DNA of 13,692 bases, from contig CAMWMM010000071.1 of NCBI GenBank assembly GCA_947175285.1, positions 1-13,692 of the forward strand. Direction: 5' to 3'. Source of the DNA: an uncultured Lachnospiraceae bacterium. GTDB taxonomy: Bacteria > Bacillota_A > Clostridia > Lachnospirales > Lachnospiraceae. Position 1 is the stretch's first letter, and each line of letters starts with the position of its first letter. Of this stretch, positions 11,137-13,692 are shown piece by piece. Below the pieces are notes generated by a model. The model worked only from the letters and a program-made list of their open reading frames with translations. It was not told where the DNA came from and did not search any database. The position numbers were made by a program, and so were the translations under genes.

Positions 11137-11161
11137 AAAAGAGCGCGAGACGGGACTCGAA
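11137..11161 (-). repeat. Right attachment site (tRNA 3'-end repeat)
   Basis: Identical to 1493-1517. DNA to the right (revcomp ending TATTTTTCGAG) cannot supply a 5' T-stem or the rest of a tRNA, so this is also only a 3'-end copy. Confidence 0.75.
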
Positions 11162-11412
11162 AAATACTATTATTTTGAAACCCTCATAAATCAAGGAAAG
11201 GAGGCGCACGTTACACCTCGTGTCTCAACTTTGTCTCAATATAACCAACATCTATCTAATAGCCCATTTTGATACAATTTTATTTTCCCTATACTTTTTT
11301 ATTTTGCCTTGAAAGGGGGTTCAAATGTGAAAACAAGCCAAAAGCCAATAGATTTACCTTTCATCTTATGATATCATAATTCAATGAACCGAAATTTGTG
11401 GAGGTGGTTAAT
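11162..11412. other. Intergenic region right of the element, with short repeats
   Basis: No gene is supported. TGTCTCAA is repeated at 11221 and 11232 (11-bp period), resembling arm-type integrase sites of another element. A perfect palindrome TTATGATATCATAA is at 11366-11379, upstream of the HNH-like gene. A 14-codon frame from GTG 11327 (KTSQKPIDLPFIL after the start) has a good ribosome binding site (AAAGGGGG) and may be a gene remnant. Confidence 0.4.
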
Positions 11413-12198
11413 ATGCCAAGCCCTATAGAAATAAAGATTGAGGGTGACAGAATAGAGCTCCAAAGAAAACAATGGAAAGGCAATGTTGCTTATATTAGTA
11501 ATTATCCTGGTTTATTAGATGAAGTGAAAAAATATACTTGGACATATACAGATGGAAAACATCCGTATTTGAAGTGTTCTGCATCAAACGTCCTATTACA
11601 CCAATTTGTATTGCAATTTCTGTACGGGAAAGAAAAACTTGATGAAATGATTGGAAAGTCAAATATTATAGAACATTTGGATAATAATGGATTAAACTGC
11701 ACTTACGAAAATCTTCATGTGTTGTCGGAAGATATGAATAAGTCCAAAGCATTTTCTATTGATAAAAAGAATGCTGAATTAGAAGCTGGTGAAATGGTGG
11801 CGATTCCCGCACTGATAACTGATGTGTACTATTCACACAAAGACAAATACTTTCAACTTCAGGTATTCTTTAATAAAAATATTGTTTTCCATAAAGCAAC
11901 AAATAAATTTGTGCAGGGTTTCATTTTTCACTATAATGATTTTGATAGCTTATTTATTGATTGGCTTTATTGTTTTGAGTGTATAAAAAGAGAGGAGTTT
12001 GATGTTTATAAACATCATGCTGTTAGAGTCTATTCAAAAGATTTTCCTCAGATAGAACTAAGAGGGGATGAAAAACCAGGGGCGATTGTTGAGCGTGACG
12101 GTAAATACTACCTTATAATTGGAACAGATCCAGAAAACGGTCCTGTGGCATTTATGGATCACATTCCTTTTGAAAAGGTAGAGGATAGCAAAGAGTAA
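11413..12198 (+). CDS. HNH-endonuclease-like protein, 261 aa
   Basis: The N-terminal half has the layout of phage-type HNH (HNH_3/AP2-associated) proteins: LLHQFVLQFLYG (H63), then IIEHLDNNGLNCTYENLHVL with H88, D90, N92, N95 and N100, and a final N109. These residues normally form the beta-beta-alpha-metal nuclease site, with a preceding beta-rich DNA-contact domain. The C-terminal half (about 130-261) is not recognised. ATG 11413 follows GGAGGTGG. Such proteins are usually homing-type nucleases, but there is no intron or intein here, so its host role is unknown. A palindrome lies about 35 bp upstream. Confidence 0.6.
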   Translation: MPSPIEIKIEGDRIELQRKQWKGNVAYISNYPGLLDEVKKYTWTYTDGKHPYLKCSASNVLLHQFVLQFLYGKEKLDEMIGKSNIIEHLDNNGLNCTYENLHVLSEDMNKSKAFSIDKKNAELEAGEMVAIPALITDVYYSHKDKYFQLQVFFNKNIVFHKATNKFVQGFIFHYNDFDSLFIDWLYCFECIKREEFDVYKHHAVRVYSKDFPQIELRGDEKPGAIVERDGKYYLIIGTDPENGPVAFMDHIPFEKVEDSKE

Positions 12199-12239
12199 TA
12201 TTCAAATCATACTACAAGTTCTGCTTTATATGTTTATAT

Positions 12240-12264
12240 CCCCTGCGGTACACTGCCGCAGGGG
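12240..12264. terminator. Perfect 9-bp GC-rich hairpin
   Basis: CCCCTGCGG (12240-12248) pairs with CCGCAGGGG (12256-12264) just beyond the stop of the recombinase remnant. No U-run follows on either strand. Confidence 0.5.
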
Positions 12265-12265
12265 A

Positions 12266-12390
12266 TTACACTTCAACCTCCATCCCGTTTTTGAAGATAA
12301 ACCGCACATCATCCTTGCCGTAGACCGTCACGAAATCCACCATGGCGTACCAGGCTGCCTCGTCAAAATAATCCACCTGTTCCGGCAGGC
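12266..12390 (-). pseudogene. C-terminal remnant of a large serine recombinase
   Basis: The minus-strand frame ending at TAA 12266-12268 reads LPEQVDYFDEAAWYAMVDFV then TVYGKDDVRFIFKNGMEVEV. The W-x-x-x-V-D-x-V-T-V-Y plus F-x-F-K-x-G pattern is the usual C-terminus of Tn4451/TnpX-type large serine recombinases of Clostridia. Catalytic and zinc-ribbon domains are absent; upstream of about 12376-12390 the sequence belongs to something else. It is a scar, with no function expected. Confidence 0.6.
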
Positions 12391-12425
12391 CCCGCACCGA
12401 CCACTATCACATCATACATCCGCAT
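12363..12425 (-). pseudogene. N-terminal stub of an FAD-dependent oxidoreductase
   Basis: From ATG 12423-12425 the minus strand reads MRMYDVIVVGAGPAGTGGLF and then stops. VIVVGAGPAG is the Rossmann dinucleotide-binding GxGxxG motif at the start of thioredoxin-reductase or geranylgeranyl-reductase type flavoproteins. AAAGGATGGT precedes the ATG, so a real gene start is preserved. About residue 16 it runs into the serine-recombinase tail in another frame. Confidence 0.55.
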
Positions 12426-12997
12426 ACCATCCTTTCCGCTATTTCCTATTGCTTCAGCAAAATACCGTTACACCCATTGATTATACCACAGAAAAATTCT
12501 TGTTTTTATCAGATGGCATGAAACGACTATTTTTCGGGAATGGAAAACAAAAAAAGAGCCTTTACAGCCCTTATCATTTTCCCATATTCTTTTTACCGCT
12601 TTACTCATACACTATTTGGCGAAACCCCTATACTTTTCGGCAAAACTACCGACTTTTGCCAAATTATATAGGGGTTTGCCAGATTGTACGGGGTTTGCCA
12701 AATCGTATGAGGTTTTGCCAAAAGGTTTCACTTACGCCAAATTGTATCCGACTTTCGCCAAATCGTTTATACTTTTTGGCAAAAGAACCCCAGAACAGAA
12801 GTTCGCCCACTCTCGAATGTAAAAATGCCTCTAAAAACACAAGAAAATAATGTATCTTTCAGACCTATGTAGTGGAAGAAATGCCGTATTTACGGGCTTT
12901 GTGAGGTTTCCGCAACTTTATCCACCGGAAACTAAGACACCATGACAAGATTCGACAATATCACCCAGTTTTCAACAACATTTGCAGACAAATTTCC
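12426..12997. other. Intergenic region of repeats and short inverted repeats
   Basis: No gene is supported. The stretch holds the GCCAAA repeat array (12615-12784) and small inverted repeats CCGTA/TACGG (12882-12893) and GTTTCCG/CGGAAAC (12906-12912, 12926-12932). Apparent frames here are by-products of the repeats. Confidence 0.5.
12615..12784. repeat. Nine imperfect GCCAAA/GGCAAA repeats, about 20-bp period
   Basis: GCC or GGC cores in a TTTYGSCAAA context start at 12618, 12639, 12658, 12678, 12697, 12717, 12736, 12757 and 12778, spaced 19-21 bp. Flanking text such as TATAGGGG, TTGTAT and CGTATGAGG varies. Two helical turns between units would put all motifs on one face of the DNA. Confidence 0.7.
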
Positions 12998-13447
12998 TCA
13001 TTCAAAGGGCTTTATTATGTACTTTTGAAACTTCTCCGGCACTTCATAAGTTTTTAGATGTTCATAGCCGACCAGTTCTTTGTTCCCACTTGAATCAACA
13101 CGATAAGCCAGCTCATCATATCCTAAAGGATTATGCGCCCCTACCTGTGGTGTGACACCGAATTTAACAGAAATGAATCCCGGCTCTTTCTTTCCGATAT
13201 CCACAATAGTTACTTCATAATTATAAACCGCAATTTCTCCCGAATAATATTCCGAATAGAACCCCGTAATCTCCTTTGTGATATCTTCAATAAATAATGC
13301 TATGACCAGTTCGCCCGTAACTTCTTCCTTTGTTGTCGAATCCATATTGAATGTTTCTATGATTGGTTTTCTATTCCTATAAAGGTTGAATAACAAAAAG
13401 ACCAGCAATATCAGCAGGCAGACAATAATTAGCCTATATTTTTTCAT
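12998..13447 (-). CDS. Membrane-anchored extracellular protein, DUF3888-like, 149 aa
   Basis: An N-terminal membrane segment (about 5-22: RLIIVCLLILLVFLLFNL) precedes a soluble domain of about 120 residues outside the cell. GAHNP at residues 103-107 with preceding beta strands (YNYEVTIVDIG, FISVKFGVTP) resembles DUF3888 proteins of Bacillus and Clostridia, whose function is not known to me. No lipobox is visible. The ribosome binding site is weak (TATGGAACC). It is flanked on both sides by the GCCAAA repeats. Confidence 0.55.
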   Translation of the reverse strand: MKKYRLIIVCLLILLVFLLFNLYRNRKPIIETFNMDSTTKEEVTGELVIALFIEDITKEITGFYSEYYSGEIAVYNYEVTIVDIGKKEPGFISVKFGVTPQVGAHNPLGYDELAYRVDSSGNKELVGYEHLKTYEVPEKFQKYIIKPFE

Positions 13448-13514
13448 AAGGTTCCATACTTTTTATTACTATATCTATACCATGAATTTCTGCAATATTC
13501 ATTGTCATTGACAA

Positions 13515-13576
13515 ATTTTGCAAACGATTGCGAAAACCCCTGACTTTTGCCGGAAAGTATACTTTTGCCAAATTGC
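13515..13576. repeat. Second, shorter GCCAAA repeat cluster
   Basis: TTTTGCAAA, TTGCGAAAA, TTTTGCCGGAAAGTATA and TTTTGCCAAATTG occur between 13516 and 13576, in the same style as the array at 12615-12784. AACCCCTGACTTTTGCC here parallels ACCCCTATACTTTTCGGC there. Confidence 0.55.
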
Positions 13577-13610
13577 ATCAATCACCACGTTATAAGCGGT
13601 ATCTAAAAAC

Positions 13611-13649
13611 GCCAAAAAGAGGGATTCACCAACCACTCCGGTGAACCCC
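13611..13649 (-). terminator. Terminator of a gene entering from the right
   Basis: GGGATTCACC (13621-13630) and GGTGAACCCC (13640-13649) form a stem with one mismatch, and TCTTTTT follows on the minus strand. A minus-strand gene probably ends just upstream, perhaps with YKKMA and the TGA at 13675-13673. Too little is inside the window to name it. Confidence 0.6.
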
Positions 13650-13692
13650 TCCAAGCCCGAAATCCCTTGATTTCAAGCCATTTTCTTATACT

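Larger units (their letters stand above)
1493..11161. mobile_element. Integrated CRESS-Rep (pCRESS-like) mobile element, about 9.67 kb
   Basis: The boundaries are two identical 25-bp tRNA 3'-end repeats. Inside are an excisionase at the left end, a tyrosine integrase at the right end, an HUH/SF3-helicase Rep with a plausible stem-loop origin, antisense-RNA control, a second recombinase and secreted cargo. Circularisation would bring xis, at the left end and reading leftward, upstream of the arm sites beside int. No relaxase, coupling ATPase or other conjugation gene is visible, so transfer would depend on helper functions or replication alone. The boundary assignment is strong; autonomous replication is inferred from Rep and origin. 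Confidence 0.8.

Noticed and set aside
12615..12784. CRISPR array
   Set aside because: Units are about 20 bp in total with weak identity, there are no conserved 23-40-bp repeats or uniform spacers, and no cas genes are present.
12230..12850. 206-aa plus-strand frame
   Set aside because: It runs antisense through the recombinase and flavoprotein remnants and through the repeat array; it has no ribosome binding site.

Overview
The window looks like chromosome of a low-GC Firmicute, most likely a Clostridia/Lachnospiraceae gut bacterium. The reasons are AT-rich DNA, AGGAG-type ribosome binding sites, many rho-independent terminators, Gram-positive signal peptides and a sortase-type protein. This assignment is inference.

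Layout. (1) 1-1440 is a left flank: a small XRE repressor diverging from an unrecognised 141-aa gene across a region with paired repeats, then a lone 58-aa RelB/DinJ-like antitoxin tail. (2) 1493-11161 is a 9.67-kb integrated element bounded by identical 25-bp copies of a tRNA 3' end (minus strand). (3) 11162-13692 is a right flank of mobile-element debris: an HNH-like gene, a serine-recombinase tail fused onto the first codons of an FAD oxidoreductase, two clusters of roughly 20-bp-period GCCAAA repeats, and a DUF3888-like membrane-anchored protein.

The element is the main content. It has xis at the left end and int at the right end. Both are transcribed leftward from near-identical 34-bp promoter repeats, and paired GTGAGTA arm-type repeats lie just inside each end. 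In the middle is a replication module. Its Rep (451 aa) has the HUH endonuclease plus superfamily-3 helicase architecture of eukaryotic CRESS-DNA viruses, as in bacterial pCRESS plasmids. Upstream is a candidate origin: a 21-bp perfect inverted repeat whose loop contains CAGTATTAC, matching the circovirus/geminivirus nonanucleotide consensus NANTATTAC, with TGTTCCA iterons beside it. Between origin and rep is a leader that looks like pT181-type copy control: a consensus antisense promoter, a roughly 68-nt antisense RNA with its own terminator, and an anti-terminator/terminator pair in the rep mRNA.

The cargo, left to right, is three secreted proteins behind a repeated promoter/leader (a sortase-fold protein, an acidic repeat protein and a Cys-rich small protein); a small regulator/unknown divergon; two genes after rep, one a ribbon-helix-helix protein; a 41-aa ORF whose start lies in a perfect hairpin; a second, atypical tyrosine recombinase; a strongly promoted small RNA; 44-bp tandem repeats; and a GC-rich block.

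Working model: Int/Xis move the circle in and out of a tRNA 3' end, Rep replicates it by rolling circle from the virus-like origin under antisense-RNA control, the second recombinase may resolve multimers, and the secreted cargo modifies the host surface. Only the motif content is seen directly; the functions are inferred.
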